Assembly (NCBI GenBank): GCA_037013495.1
Contig: JAZDXN010000013.1
Location: 2,666,001-2,730,000, forward strand
Source of the DNA: Hippophae tibetana
Taxonomy: Eukaryota; Streptophyta; Magnoliopsida; Rosales; Elaeagnaceae
Length of the DNA stretch: 64,000 nucleotides
Direction: 5' to 3'
The position numbers and the translations under genes are program-made. The notes under the pieces are model-generated. The model had not been told where the DNA came from and searched no databases. It worked only from the letters and a program-made list of their open reading frames with translations. How positions within the stretch are numbered: the first letter of the stretch is position 1; every line of letters starts with the position of its first letter. Below, piece after piece: positions 11,675 to 24,100 of the stretch.

Positions 11675-13080
11675 TCAAGCCATCTCAGAGGAGGCAAAGG
11701 AAAAGATTCTTCTCTTTCTAAAACAAGGGCCTTATTGATTAGGGGGAACTTAGCTTAGTATGTTATGTCTCGATGGGAAGATCACTCAAGACAAGAAGAG
11801 AAGTTCAAATTTCTTAATACACCTTCAAATCATTTATACTGAAGACAAGACATTCATGAAGTGGGTACAAGAGTTAGGGCTTTCAAAGCTTGCTTAAATA
11901 GATCAATCCTTTTTTCGGAGGTGGAACATCCATCAGCCAATCTTACTTTTCCATTGGTGGTAGCTTCCAATAGCCTTACAACAAACAAGAGTACTTAACA
12001 ACTTTGAGTTCTGAATTAAAAGCTCTTATAACTTCAAAACCAAAAGACAAAGCACATCGTTCTCATCCTTATCAATTCAGTTATTTGCTTTTTCGACTGT
12101 TGTCTACTAATAGACTTGCTTACAGTAACTGCAAAGAAAGAACAATTCTATCTATTTTTTCATAAGGTTTTGATCGCCTTTAAGTTATGAGTACTTCGCT
12201 TCCAAAAATATAGATTTGAATCTGATGTACCAGCATCCATTGCGGGAAGGAATTGCCTCACTTACCACCTGCTCTTATTCACATCAATATGCCCAGAAAG
12301 AATAACTTTTTTCTCTCATCAATATGCCCATGACCATGAAGTGGAAAAAGATAGAAAGTTTCACTTGCCCGTAAAGGCCTCTACAGTTGTCTTCTCTTTC
12401 CTTTTCATTACAAACAAAGAGATACGCTTTCATAACTAATAAGGCATAAAAATAAAGGAGTCTCGGTATTCATTTTGACTTCCCCTCGCAAAGGAACAAG
12501 ATTTGGATTTTTCTAGGGCGAGCTCAGTTTACTATGCGAGAGGAGAGATTTAAACAAACTAATAACGAGTGGACTTTTCCCCTCCTTTTTTCTGATGGGC
12601 AATAAAGTTGAACAAGTTTACTCAGCTTGCACTTGAGCTTGAAGCCTTTTTTGAATCCTGAAGTAGCATAAAATAATCCCCAAAGCTATAAGAAAGTCGA
12701 GCGTGCCATAAGGAGAACTAATTCCAAGGCAACGACCATTAGTTTAATAATTTTGTTCCAAGCAAGTGAGATTTTAATAGGTAGGCTTAAGGTCCATTAT
12801 TCTTGATCTTCAAAAGTTGTTATAAGTAGCCATGTAGACAACTTAACCTAATTCCTTTGGAAAGACTTTCATCGACCTTTGGTACCTAGAGACTTTCAAT
12901 CCCCAATTCCCCTCGTACCAAGGAAGAGTTTTCTATCTACTATTTTGCTAGTTTCAGACTCCAAAAATCAAGATTTATGTACATGGAATGAAAGAAAGGA
13001 CAAATTCCACAGAAAGAATAACAAGTGCAAGAGATTATATAATTGGGATTTGGGATTAACCTAACTTGATTGACCTAATC
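11675..13080. other. Organelle-like DNA, possible NUMT
   Basis: This 1.4 kb stretch has a more balanced composition than its neighbours and lacks LTR or coding signatures. Runs such as 'ggcgagctcagtttac' and 'gaaagtcgagcgtgcc' look like plant mitochondrial spacer DNA. No gene is identifiable. A search against plant mitochondrial genomes would settle it. Confidence 0.35.
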
Positions 13081-13650
13081 AACCCAATAGAATATGACAA
13101 TTTTGAAAGATTAAATAATAAGGGCTTAAATACTTGGTGAAATTAGGAATGTAAATTCATCCATGTTTGACAATAAACGATAGGTAAATAAATTTATTAC
13201 TTGAAGAGGCTTGATGGGAAAGAGAGGTGAAGAAGGAGAACCTAAGGAAGGTCACACTCTAGCTCAAAAGCTCTTGGATTCCATGGCTATGGTTGACTTT
13301 GGTAGGTTTTAGGTGAGGGTGGAGGAAAGAATGGTGAATCAGGCAATCACTCTACCTTTAATTCATTACATGCATAATGAGGTGCATCAACATCTTTCCC
13401 TATGATCGAATGCTCTTTTCCCACACCACCAATCGATGAATGCTAAGGAAGGAGCGAATCAACTGATGTAACCAACCACAATACAATAGACCACCCAAGT
13501 AACTATCCAACACCTGAAAGGTAGACTAATGCCAGGAAGTGACCAAAAACCTCTAAGTTAATAACCAATCCACGACTGTCTAACCCACAACTGAAGAGAC
13601 TGAATCCAAGTGAGTGAATAAACAAGTAAGGGGTTTTGAGCTAGAGCGTG
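13081..13650. other. Unassigned intergenic stretch
   Basis: No coding region, RNA gene or clear repeat is visible here. It ends where a family A LTR fragment begins at about 13,651. Confidence 0.4.
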
Positions 13651-14075
13651 ATCTGAAAAATCAAATTTCATTCAAATTGTGAAAAATTCCCAGTAGTTGA
13701 GTTGCTCTTAACTATTTATAGCATACAAATAAACCCTAAAATCTACTACATCATAGCCCTTGATCTCATCCAATGGTTGAAAATAAAAACAACCAAAAAG
13801 CACAAAAGGTGTCACAAAACATGAAGAAAAAATGGGGCAATTGAGTACAAAGGAATCCTATGAAAATACTACATCTTAACCCTTGATTTCATCCAAGGGC
13901 TGAAAAGAAAGCTGCCCAAAAATTAGTACAAATGTACATCAAAACCTTGAGTAAATATGGGGTAGTTGAGTACAAAAGAATCCTAAGAAAATATCACATC
14001 TTAACCCTTGATTTCATCCAAGGGCTGAAAAGAAAGATGCCCAAAATTGGTCCAAATAGCACAGCAAAAGTTATT
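13651..14075 (-). repeat. LTR family A fragment
   Basis: The segment matches 8,456-8,870 and contains three of the LTR subrepeats with the 'gatttcatccaaggg' core. Both ends are broken: the 3' end of the LTR is missing, and at about 14,075 it switches to LTR family C. Confidence 0.65.
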
Positions 14076-14477
14076 CTTTATTTTCTAGGTTCAATCTATA
14101 TTTGTTATTAAAAAATAAAAACAAGAGTGCTGCTACAGTTCATATTTAAAAAAACAAAGTTATTAATTGTGGTTGAAATTTATATTGTTATAACTTTTAA
14201 TTCGTGTATCGAATGACTATTACAATAAATAAAATTGAATCTCTTTTCGATTCCTAAAAACACAACAAGGCATTAGTTTAGTTCTCCACGTTTTGGAAAC
14301 CAAATTCCATCGTGTACACTACTTATTGACGACTTAAAGTTTGGTCACACCTTATTGCATCTTTTTTTGTTCATGTTCTTTTGGGTTCTAATTTGATCAT
14401 TTTAACCACGTTTGGAGAAATTGAATCGTACCTATTCCTTTGAGTTCTTAGGTTGTTCGTCTAAAGGATCCGTATCA
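14076..14477 (+). repeat. LTR family C fragment, + orientation
   Basis: It ends GGATCCGTATCA and matches, in inverted orientation, the tandem units at 20,422-22,500 (shared 'ggatcctttaggtgaacaac' and 'tatattataatagtcattt' text). The 5' boundary is approximate. Confidence 0.6.
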
Positions 14478-14479
14478 TT

Positions 14480-14494
14480 TGGTATCACAAGCTT
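14480..14494 (+). promoter_or_regulatory. Degenerate primer-binding site of LTR family C
   Basis: Just inside the LTR end the sequence reads TGGTATCACAAGCTT, close to the initiator tRNA-Met complement TGGTATCAGAGC. It confirms the LTR end at 14,477 and its + orientation. Confidence 0.55.
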
Positions 14495-14559
14495 GGTCGT
14501 TGAAAATTTCTTACCAATCTTCCATATCTGTTTTTGAATTTTAGATTTCAAAAAAATTG

Positions 14560-16662
14560 TTAATCGATTGTTTTGGGTCATTTAGTTATGCTTGACCTCT
14601 TGAATGAGCCCATTGAAAGCCTCCTCAAGTTGTGCCATCCTAGACCTTATGATTGGTCTACTTGGGAATTGTTTGGCTCTATGATTCTCATCATTCCCCC
14701 ACTCTTCAAGGGGATTCATCCTCAAATATTCACCTGTATAATCAAAAGAAGAAAGATCAAAAACATTAAAAGAGGTGCTAAAATTATACTCACTAGGAAA
14801 CTCTAGCTGATAGGCATTTTCATTGATCCTTTTGATGGCTTGAAATGGACCATTTCCCAATGGTAGATACTTTGATTTTCTTTGTTCTATAAAATGCTAT
14901 TTTCTCATTTGTACCCACACCCAATCTCTAGGCTCAAAATCATCATATGATGTCCTTTTTTGGCTTGTTTGATATATTGTTCAACCCTCCTCTCAATGTT
15001 GAGCCTTGATTTCTCTTTCATAAGTTTTTGCAAAGTTAGGTAAATATAATAAAGGAGCATGAGTCAATTTTTCCTTAAGCAGTTGGAATGACATTTCCTG
15101 CTCTTCTCCCCATTTGAACCAAACATAATTTTTGATGACTTTAGTTATCGGTGCTGCTATGCTAAAATCTTTCACAAATCACCGAAAAAAGCAAGCAAGT
15201 CTATGAAAACTTCATACATTACTTAAACTTGTTAGGTTGGGCCACTCCTGGATAGCTCGAATATTTTCTTCATCAACCTGAACTCCTTGTACACTTACAA
15301 TGAAACCCATAAACACAAACTTATCGGTGCAAAATGTGCATTTCTTTAAGTTAGGAAATAGTTTCTCTCTCTCCTAAGCACTTCAAGAATAGATTGTAAA
15401 TGTATCAAATGATCATCCAAATTTTTACTATAAATGTGAATATGATAAAAATAGACAACTACAAATTTTCCAATAAAAGAACGCAAAACATGGTTCATTA
15501 ATCTCCTGAAAGTATTTAGAGCATTAGTTAAACCAAATGGCATGACTAACCACTCATATAAACCATATTTTTTCTTAAATGTAGTTTTCCATTCATCACC
15601 TTCTTTCATTCTAATTTGGTGATATATGCTTTTCAAATCAAATTTAGAAAAGACACAAGATCCATGTAACTCATCTAACATATCAACTAAGCGAGGAATA
15701 TGATGATGATAATTTATCATGATATTGTTGATTGCTCAGCAGTCTACGCACATCCTTCATGTCCCCCATCCTTCGTGGGGACCAAAATTACTAGAACAAC
15801 GTGTGGACTCATTCTTTCTCTCATGTACCCTTCCCTATCAACTCACTAACCTGCGTTTGTAGTTCCTTGTCTCTTCAGGATTATTGTTGTAGACTAGTTA
15901 ATTTTCAATGGTAGCACCAGGTACAAAATCAAATTGATGTTCAATCCCTTGGATAAGAGGTAATCGATTAGGAATTTCCTCAGGAAAGACATCCTCAAAT
16001 TACTGCAAGATTGAATTAGGCAAAGAATCATCAAGTTCTTTAGTATTCAAAAATGCCACTTTGTATAGAAGTTCAATCATTGGCTGATTAAGAAATATTG
16101 CTCTCTTGATTTCACTCACTTTTGCATAGACATTTATTTTTCTCTTATCTTTTTTTTTTCAAATTTTTCAATCTCTCTTTCCTTTTCTTTCTGATTTTCT
16201 CTCAATTTCTTGTTATCACTCTCTTTGTCACTATTTGTATATTGTTCACTCTCTTTTTTTCTTTCACTCTTTTCTTTACTCTCATTTTTTTCTTTAGTCT
16301 CACTCTTCTTTTTCATTTTTACTCTTTTCTTTTCCTCTAACCATCTTCATTTGATCTTCAAAGACTTGCTTGGGTGAAATGGGGACAAGTGTGATATTTC
16401 TACCATCCTTATCAAATGAATACTTGTTTCTATATCCATCAGATGTAAACCTTCCGATCATATTGCCAGGCCTACATAGCAGGATGTGCCCGACTTGCAT
16501 GGGTACCACATCACACATCACCTCATCTTTGTACTTTCCAATGGAAAAGCTCACTAATACTTGCTTATCAACCTTCACTTCCCCACTATCATTTAGCCAT
16601 TGCAACTTGTAAGGTTTAGGGTGTTCAAATGTAGGCAACCCTAATTTCTCAACTAAGGTAGT
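14560..16662 (-). pseudogene. Ty3/gypsy pol pseudogene with deleted RNase H and IN core
   Basis: On the minus strand from 16,662: protease-region text (TFEHPKPYKLQWLNDSGE, SIGKYKDEV), a Lys/Glu-rich linker (16,316-16,134), RT (15,720-15,346; [17 protein letters not shown]), the start of RNase H (FKWGEEQEMSFQLLKEKL), then a jump near 15,010 straight to the integrase C-terminus (NAYQLEFPSEYN). The RT catalytic motif, normally YFDD, reads YFYH, so the active site is lost. The deletion removes most of RNase H and the whole IN catalytic core. The protease end abuts an oppositely oriented LTR at 16,663. Confidence 0.8.
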
Positions 16663-17548
16663 TGATGAGAATCATGGAGCCAAACAAATCCTAAGTAGAC
16701 CAATCACAAGGTCTAGGAGGGCACAACTTGAAAAGGCTTTAAATGGGCTTATTAATTAGTTCATGCATAACCAAAGGACCCAAATTAGGAGTGCAAGGAT
16801 TGGGACAAGCCTAGGGTGGAAATTGGGCAAAATTGACAAAAGAAATCTAGGCATATTGTTGTGCCATTTGGACTAATTTTGGACAATTTTCTTTTTAGCC
16901 CTCGGATGAAAACAAGGTTTAAGATGTAATATTTTATTGGGATTCCTTTGTTCCCAACTGCTCCAATTTTGCTCCACATTTTGCTATGCCATTTGGACTG
17001 ATTTTAGGCAGCTTTCTTTTCAACCCTTGGATGAAATCAAGGGTTAAGATGTAATATTTTCATATGATTCCTTTTGTAGTCAACTGCCCCATTTTTCTCC
17101 ATATTTTGGACCATGTTTTCTACTACCTTTTGTGTTTTTTGCCTGTTTTTATTTTCAATCCTTAGATGAGATCAAAGGCTATGATGTAGTAGAGCTTAGG
17201 GTTTATTTGTATCCTATTAAGAGCACCTCACTTGCTAGAAATTCAACAATTTGAATGAAATTTGATTTTTCAAATCATTTGAGAGCTCATTCATACTCTT
17301 TATTCTTCTTTAAGCAACTTATCAAGGGATTGGCAACCTTTGTGGCATTGTTTTGCATCCAAGCATTTGTGGTGAGTAATATACATACTTGTTAGGGTGT
17401 CATTTATGCTAGACTTATCAAGGAAATAACACCTTCTTGTGGCGTCTTTCCCCTCAGAAAAATGGTGAGTAATATCCATTGATTTGTGGAGAAATCCTTT
17501 GCTATATAATCTGAAATTAGCTAGGTCCTAACCCCTTGGTTCATATCA
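16663..17548 (+). repeat. LTR family A, complete (886 bp), + orientation
   Basis: It runs from TGATGAGAATC to GGTTCATATCA, giving the TG...CA ends of an LTR. It contains the tandem subrepeats around 16,860-17,170. A decayed primer site (TTATTAGAGCTTT) follows at about 17,554. No target duplication is visible because the left side joins a pol fragment. Confidence 0.75.
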
Positions 17549-18469
17549 TTTTTTATTAGAGCTTTACGTGCTAATTTTCAAATTCCTATCATTTATATTT
17601 GTTCTTGTTCTTATGTACTTGTTTTTGTTTCTGATACATAGAAAACAAAGAAAAAAAATCCTTGTAATGTGTTCTTACTGAAATTTATTTTCCAAACCCT
17701 AAAAATATTGTTCCTCTTTGTTTCCACTTTTTTTCTGCATTTTCCTTGCAAATTCTATGGTGTCCAATGTTTTTAAGTAATAACCTTGCAAATTTTTCTA
17801 TTTTTGAAACTATTCTGCATTTTTCCTTGCATATTTCAACAATATCTGATATTTTATGCAGTTTTTGGTTGATTTCTAGTATTTCTATTGTAGTTCATGC
17901 AACAATTTCATTTCCCTTTTATGTCGTAATTTATATGTTATTTTACGTATCTTAAAAATTTCTTAAACATATATTGAAGGTGTTGTATTGATTTACTCGA
18001 GTTATTAGCATATTTGTTTTAAAAAAAATAGAAAAAGAGTGGCCACAATTTATTTAAAAAAAAAGAGAGAGGCCAAATTGCATTTGCTAATTTCTAGTGA
18101 GTATTTGAATTCATAGTTCCAAGAATTTTACCCTTTGATTATAAATCTCCCATTGTGTGCTTAGTTCCTTTGGGGAAATTGTTGTTTTCCAATCGTGTTA
18201 ATCTATTGATTTTCCTTGTGCTTACTACTCTAAACACTTTGAGTTAGTTTCCTTTGTGCTTTAACAAGTGGAGTATTGTGAACTACTTTTTTGGGTGTTT
18301 GATATAATTCTACAAATTGTTTGGAATTCCTGGATTTGGTTGCTTTGATTAGGAACTAAGAGGATTTGAGTGATCAATCTGAGCGCTAAACACGTGAGGT
18401 ATTGTGTGAATTTACATTAGTTCTATTTTATTACACTAACCTCTTGTTGTGTAGAATTGCAAAAAAAAA
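17549..18469 (+). other. Untranslated leader of the + strand family A copy
   Basis: An AT-rich leader that matches 7,182-8,170 and 19,181-20,116 in inverted orientation. No coding sequence is visible. Confidence 0.65.
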
Positions 18470-18884
18470 ATGTCCAACAAGGGTAGGGTCGAAGGAAGAT
18501 CGGATATGGTGTTCATGATGAGGGAGCTACAACAATATTTTGAGAGGATGAACAACTTAATGGTTGATATGAATGAAAGATTGGAAAGGCAAGAAAATGT
18601 CTTAGCAGCTTTACAATGAGAAACACCTCAACAGAATGTTAGGGGGTTAATGGGCAAGCACTTGTAATAAGGCGGTCTTTGAGTTTTCAAGTCAAGGAAG
18701 AAGACATTGAACAACAAAGATTTAATATCTTTCATACAAGGTGTCATGTAAGGAACCAGGTTTGTAGTGTTATCATAGATGGGAGAAGTTGCACCAATGT
18801 GGCTAGTACTACCTTAGTTGAGAAATTAGGGTTGTCTACATTCGAACACCCTAAGCCTTACAAGTTGCAATGGCTAAATGATAC
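18470..18884 (+). pseudogene. gag N-terminus joined to protease fragment
   Basis: A start codon at 18,470 opens into GRSDMVFMMRELQQYFERM and stops after about 50 codons. From about 18,665 the frame resumes as protease-region text (FQVKEEDIEQQRFNIFHTRC, VIIDGRSCTNVASTTL, TFEHPKPYKLQWLND). Nearly all of gag is deleted. The protease signature reads DGRS where related copies have DGGS. The segment forms the tip of a large palindrome. Confidence 0.7.
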
Positions 18885-19180
18885 ACACCTTGTTGCTCAC
18901 ATGACACCTTGTGTGAATGAAATTATATCTTTGTTGTTCAATTTCTTCCTCCTTGACTTGAAAAGTCAAATACTGCCTTATTACAAGTGCTTGCCTATTA
19001 ATCCCCCTTACATTCTGTTGAGGTGTTTTGTCATTGTAAAGCTACAAAGGTATTTTCTTGCATTTCCAATCTTTCATTCATATAGACCATCAAGTTTTTC
19101 ATCCTCTCAAAGGAATGTTGCAAAGCCACTATCGTGAACATCATATCCGGTCTTCCTTCGCGTCTACCACTGTTGAACAT
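18885..19180 (-). pseudogene. Inverted gag N-terminus and protease-flank fragment
   Basis: The minus-strand start codon is at 19,180-19,178, followed by GRREGRPDMMFTIVALQHSF. Downstream (toward 18,885) the text corresponds to the protease flank seen on the + strand at 18,665-18,760. It is the mirror partner of 18,470-18,760. Confidence 0.65.
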
Positions 19181-20116
19181 TTGTTTTACAATTCCACACA
19201 ATAAGAGGTTAGTGTAATACAATAGAACTAATGTAAATTCACTCAATACCTCACGTGTTTAGCACTCAGATTGATCTCTCAAACTCTCTTAACTCCTAAT
19301 CAAAGCAACCAAATCCAGGAATTCCAAAAAATTTGAAGAATTATCAAACACCCAAAAGGGTACTAACTCAAAGTGTTTTGGATCTTAGACTAGAATAATT
19401 AAGCATAAGAAAAATCAAAATATTAACAATATTGGAAGAGCAACAATTTCCTCAAAGAACTCAACACACAATGAGGAATTTATAATAATAGGGAAAAGTT
19501 TTGGGAACTATGAGTTCAAACACTCACTACAAATTAGCATATATAATTTTGCCTCTTTTCTTTATATTTTTTTTGAATAAATTCTGCCGCTTCTTTTTCT
19601 GTTTTTTTTCTTTTTCTTGAGATAATATGCTAATAACGTAAGAGTAAATCAATACACCTTCAATATGAGTTTGAGGAATTTTTTTATGATACGTAAAATA
19701 GCACATAAATTACAACACAAAGGGAAAAATAAATTTATGTAGGAACTACAACAGAAATACCAGAAAACTACCAGGAAACTATAGAAAATATCAGATACTG
19801 TAAAAGATGCAAGGAAAAATGTAGAATAGTTTTAGAAATAGCAGAATTTACAAGAAAAATTCAGAATACTTTTAAAAACAGTAAAATATGCAAGGTTACT
19901 GCTGAAATGTTTTGGACACAATTGAATTTACAAAGAAAATGTAGAACAAAAATGGAAACAAAGATGAACAATATTTTTAGGGTTTGGAAAATAAATTTCA
20001 ACAAGAACACATCACAAGGATAATTTTTTTCTTTTTTTTCTATGTATCAAAAATAAAACAAGAACACAAGAACAAGAACAAATATAAAGGATAGGAATCA
20101 GAAAATTAGCACCTAA
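19181..20116 (-). other. Untranslated leader of the inverted family A copy
   Basis: This is the mirror partner of 17,549-18,469. No coding sequence is visible. Confidence 0.6.
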
Positions 20117-20129
20117 AGCTTTGATACCA
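20117..20129 (-). promoter_or_regulatory. Primer-binding site of the inverted family A copy
   Basis: The minus strand reads TGGTATCAAAGCT, one base from the initiator tRNA-Met complement TGGTATCAGAGC. It lies two bases inside the LTR end at 20,132. Confidence 0.65.
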
Positions 20130-20131
20130 AA

Positions 20132-20421
20132 TGATATGAATCAAGGGGTTAGGACCTAGCTAATTTTCAGATTATATAGCAAATATTTTCTCCACAAATA
20201 AATGAATATTACTCAACATTTATCTGAGAGGAAAGACACCACAATGAGGTGATATTTCCTTGATAAGTCTAACATAAATAACACACTAACAAGTATGGAT
20301 ATTACTCACCACAAATTATTATATGCTAAATAATGCCACAAAGGTTGTCAATCCCTTGATAGGTTGCTTAAAGAGGAACAAAGAGCATCAATGAACTCTC
20401 AAATGATCTGAAAATTTCTTT
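20132..20421 (-). repeat. LTR family A, truncated
   Basis: It begins TGATATGAATCAAGG and follows the family A LTR for about 290 bp. It then breaks at 20,421 into the tandem LTR C array. Confidence 0.65.
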
Positions 20422-22500
20422 GAAGAACAAAGATAAATTAAACACAGAACAAAAAAAACATATGAAGAATTTAAAGAAAACTACGAAAGGAAATCTAAAG
20501 AGGAAAACAACGGTAACAAAATTGAATGAAAATGCAAGACTTGAAGGATTAAATTTCTTTCTTTTCTTTTGAAAATGTAGAAAACAATAAAATAATGATT
20601 TTTTTTAAAATCAAAAATTCAAAAATGGATAGAGGAAGATAGATAACCTATTTTCAGCAACCAAGGTTGTGATTCTAAATTATGCGTATCCTTTAGGTGA
20701 ACAAACTAGGAACTCAAAGGAATATGAACGATTCAATTGCTAAGAACGTAGTTAAGATGATCAAATTAGAACACTAAAGAACAAGAACCGAAGACAACGC
20801 AATAAGGTGTGGCCAAAATTTAAGACGTCGGAAAGTGGTATAAACAATGGAATTTGGATTAAAAAACATGGAGAACTGAACCAATCCTATGTTGTGTTTT
20901 TAGTAATCGAAACGAGCTTCTTTTTGATATATTATAATAGTCATTTCGATGCATGAATCAAAAGTTATAACAGTTTAATGTTGAAATCTCAATTAATAAT
21001 TTTTTTAAAGTGTAAACTTTAGCAGCTCTCTTGTTTTTTTAAGAACATAGATTGAACACAGAAAAAAAAAGAACAGGAAAAAGGTACAAAGAATTTAATG
21101 AAAAATATGAAACAAAATCTAAAGACGAAAATAGCGACAATAAAATTGAAAGAAAACACAAGACTAGGATGAATTTTTTTTCTTTGTTTTGTAATTTATG
21201 ACTCAACAACATAGAAAACAATCAAATAACGATTTTTTTTAAAATCTAAAATTCAAAAGCTTTTAGGGATGATAAATAACCTATTTTTAACAACTAAGAC
21301 TATGATACTAAATGATGTGGATCCTTTCAGCAAACAACCTAGGATTAAGGAATTCAAAGGAATACGAATGATTGAATTACTAAGAATGTGCTTAAGATAA
21401 TCGAAATAGAACCCTTAAGAATAAGACCCAAAAATAACAAAAAATGGTGCCAACAAACTTTAAGACATCAGTAAGTAGAGTAAACAATGGAATTTGGGTT
21501 CAAAAATGAGGAAAAATGAACTGATATTATTTATTATTTATAGGAATCGAAATAAGCTTCAATTTGATATATTAAAATAGTTATTTTGATTCATGAATTA
21601 AAAGTTATAACGGTTTAAAGTTGCAACCCTAATTAATAACTTTTGGTTTTTGAAACTGTGAATTGCAACAACTCTCTTGTTTTTTTGAAGAACAAAGATA
21701 GATTGAACATAGAAAAAAATAAGAAAAATATACGAAGAATTTAAAGAAAATTATGAAACGAAATATAAAGCCCAAAAAAATGACAACAAAATTGAGAGAA
21801 AACGCAATACTTGAAGGACAAAATTTCTTACTTTTTTTATGACTCAAGAACGTAGAAAACAATCAAATAACGATTTTTATTCAAAAATAGGTAGATGAAA
21901 ATATATAACGCATTTTCAGCAACCAAGGCTCAGATACCAAATGTTGCGGATCCTTTAGGTGAACAACCTAGGACCATAGGAACTCAAAGGAATAGGAACA
22001 CTTGAATTGCTAAGAATAAGCTTAAGATGATCAGAATAGAACCCTTGAGAACAAGAACTGAAAAAACGCAAAAAAGTTGCGACCAAAATTTAAGACTTTA
22101 GTAAGTAGAGTAAACAATGGAATTTGGGTTCAAAACTGTGGAGAACAGAACTAATGCATCATTGTATTTTATGGAATCAAAACGAGCTTCGATTTGATAT
22201 ATTATAATAGTCATTTTGATACACAAATTAAAAGTTATAATGGTTTAAAGTTGCTACCCCAATTAATATTTTTTTTAAATTGTGAACTGTAGCAACTCTC
22301 TTCCTTTTTTGAAGGACAAAGATTGAACACAGAAAAAAAAAGAACAAGAAAAAGATACGAAGAATTTAAAAAAAGCTACGAAGAATTTAAAGAAAGCTAC
22401 GAAGAATTTAAAGAAAGCTACAAAATAAAATCTAAAGACAAAAAAAATGACAACAAAATTGAAAGAAAATGCAAGATTTGAAGGATGAAATTTCTTTCTT
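20422..22500 (-). repeat. Tandem array of LTR C plus leader, 3.3 units
   Basis: Units start at 20,422, 21,041, 21,684 and 22,309, giving steps of 619, 643 and 625 bp. Each begins with a 'gaagaacaaagattgaacac' type leader, passes a decayed primer site (for example GATACCAAATG at 21,925) and enters an LTR end (GGATCCTTTAGGTGAACAAC). Units are clearly diverged, so the array is old. No coding sequence is present. Confidence 0.65.
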
Positions 22501-22519
22501 CTTTTGTGTTAACGAACTT

Positions 22520-23745
22520 TGAATAAGAGGGGTTGAAAAGAATGAACCAAGAACAGTTTCACAAGCCAATTATGGCTGTCATATTCGCTCTTCTAGCTTT
22601 TCTATTTCTATCCATCTTTGTACTAAAATCTTGAAAGAAAAGAAGCTAAAAACAAAAAAAAAATAGTAAATCCAAAACATGTAACAGAAGAACAAAAATA
22701 ATCAATATAAATCATCTTTTAAAAACATAAACAACAATAAAGACTAAGAAATACAAGCATTAAAAAATAGAAAACAATTACAACAAAACATACCTAAAAA
22801 TGTTACTTAGTGTCTGAAAAATCAAGATTCAGACAAAATTTTAAAAAAGAAATAAAAGCAATAAAACATTATAACAAATAACTAAAGTAAAAAAATAAAA
22901 CAAAGAATAATTGAAAAAATAATAGAAATGAAAATGAATAATACGAACAAGAAGGTACGAAAATAATGAGCTAAATATCTCTTGAAAAAAATGAAAGCAC
23001 TAAATATAAAATCAAAAATGAAAACAAAAATAAAAAATCAAGAATGAAAGAAAATGAAAGAAAATGAAAAACACAAATAAACTTCAAGAAATGCAAAAGA
23101 GGAACTAAAAATGGAGAAATATGAAACGTAGCAATGAACGTGAAGTGAAATGGAGAACCAGAGCAAGCGATTAACAAAAGGAAAACAAAAAATGAACCAA
23201 AAAATAAATGAAATCTTGAAAGAAGAAGAGAAGCTGAAAATGGAGACATGAGAAAACGTCTTAAAATAGCGTGACTTCTTCAAGAACATGACTAGAAATT
23301 GGCAAATAAGTGAGAAATAGTGTGATTTCTCCGAGGACGACGTCAGTTAACAAAACAAAAAAGAGAATGAAACAAGTAATGAACCTTGAATAAGAGGGGC
23401 TGAAAAGAATGAACCAAGAACAACAACTGGAAAGTGAGTGAGGAATTTTGTGAACGTTAAAAAAATGACCTGAAGAGAAGAAACAAAGTAAGAACTAGGA
23501 TTTGGAAAACGAACCAAAAAAGACGTGTAAGAGTAGGGAATTCGCAATATTGGGAAATGAGAAATGTGTTGAGCAAAATATAACGTAAATGAATGAGCTG
23601 AAATGAGATTCACAAATAATGAGTTGATATCTATTCATAAAATAATAAAGGATAATGATGTAAATTGCTCATACCCAAAACGAAAACGTTTTTCTACTTA
23701 TGAAAAAAAATGTTATTTACATATTCATTGCTACCACGACAAACA
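22520..23745 (-). repeat. Inverted arm 1 of the gene-capture zone
   Basis: From about 22,850 to 23,745 this segment is the inverted counterpart of 27,855-28,590. Its inner part is also related to 25,241-25,640. The part at 22,660-22,770 is inverted relative to 27,565-27,665. A 45-bp stretch near 22,530 repeats in direct orientation near 23,390. An isolated 20-codon + strand frame at 22,572-22,634 starts MAVIFALLAFLFL and looks like a signal-anchor piece of an unidentified gene. The segment itself is not recognised. Confidence 0.6.
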
Positions 23746-24100
23746 AACATAAAAGATAGTTAAATATTAGAATGAAGGTCATATTATTTGCTAAAATTAT
23801 TAAATAAAAAGAGTTATTGCATAGATTAGTGACTTTTCACGTATCTAGTTTGATAATTTTGTATTTTAGAGTTATTTTGTCTAATTTATTAATTATAATT
23901 GCTATGTTTTTAATGTTTTTAGTTAATTTTAAGTTCTTAAATTATTATTTAGTGTTATTTTTGTAAGAAATTATATTTTTATAGAAAATTAAACAATTTA
24001 AATTAAAAAAGGACTTAAATGCTAATAATAAGAGTTGAAAATTTAAATTGAATTAAAAAGTGGGCTTAAATGCAATTAACAAAAAATTGAATTAAAAATT
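23746..24100. other. AT-rich stretch with no feature seen
   Basis: No coding frame, repeat or RNA gene is visible. It leads into the captured promoter at about 24,101. Confidence 0.5.

Larger units (their letters stand above)
17200..20421. repeat. Large imperfect palindrome of two family A copies
   Basis: The left arm (+, 17,200-18,760) and right arm (-, 18,885-20,421) are inverted copies of LTR end, primer site, leader and gag start. The LTR ends (17,548 and 20,132) and gag start codons (18,470 and 19,180) are placed symmetrically around about 18,825-18,840. The loop of about 125 bp (18,760-18,884) is protease sequence present only in the left copy. The arms are diverged. Confidence 0.7.

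Noticed and set aside
12879..13064. 61-codon + strand frame
   Set aside because: No homology is recognised and the region looks noncoding.
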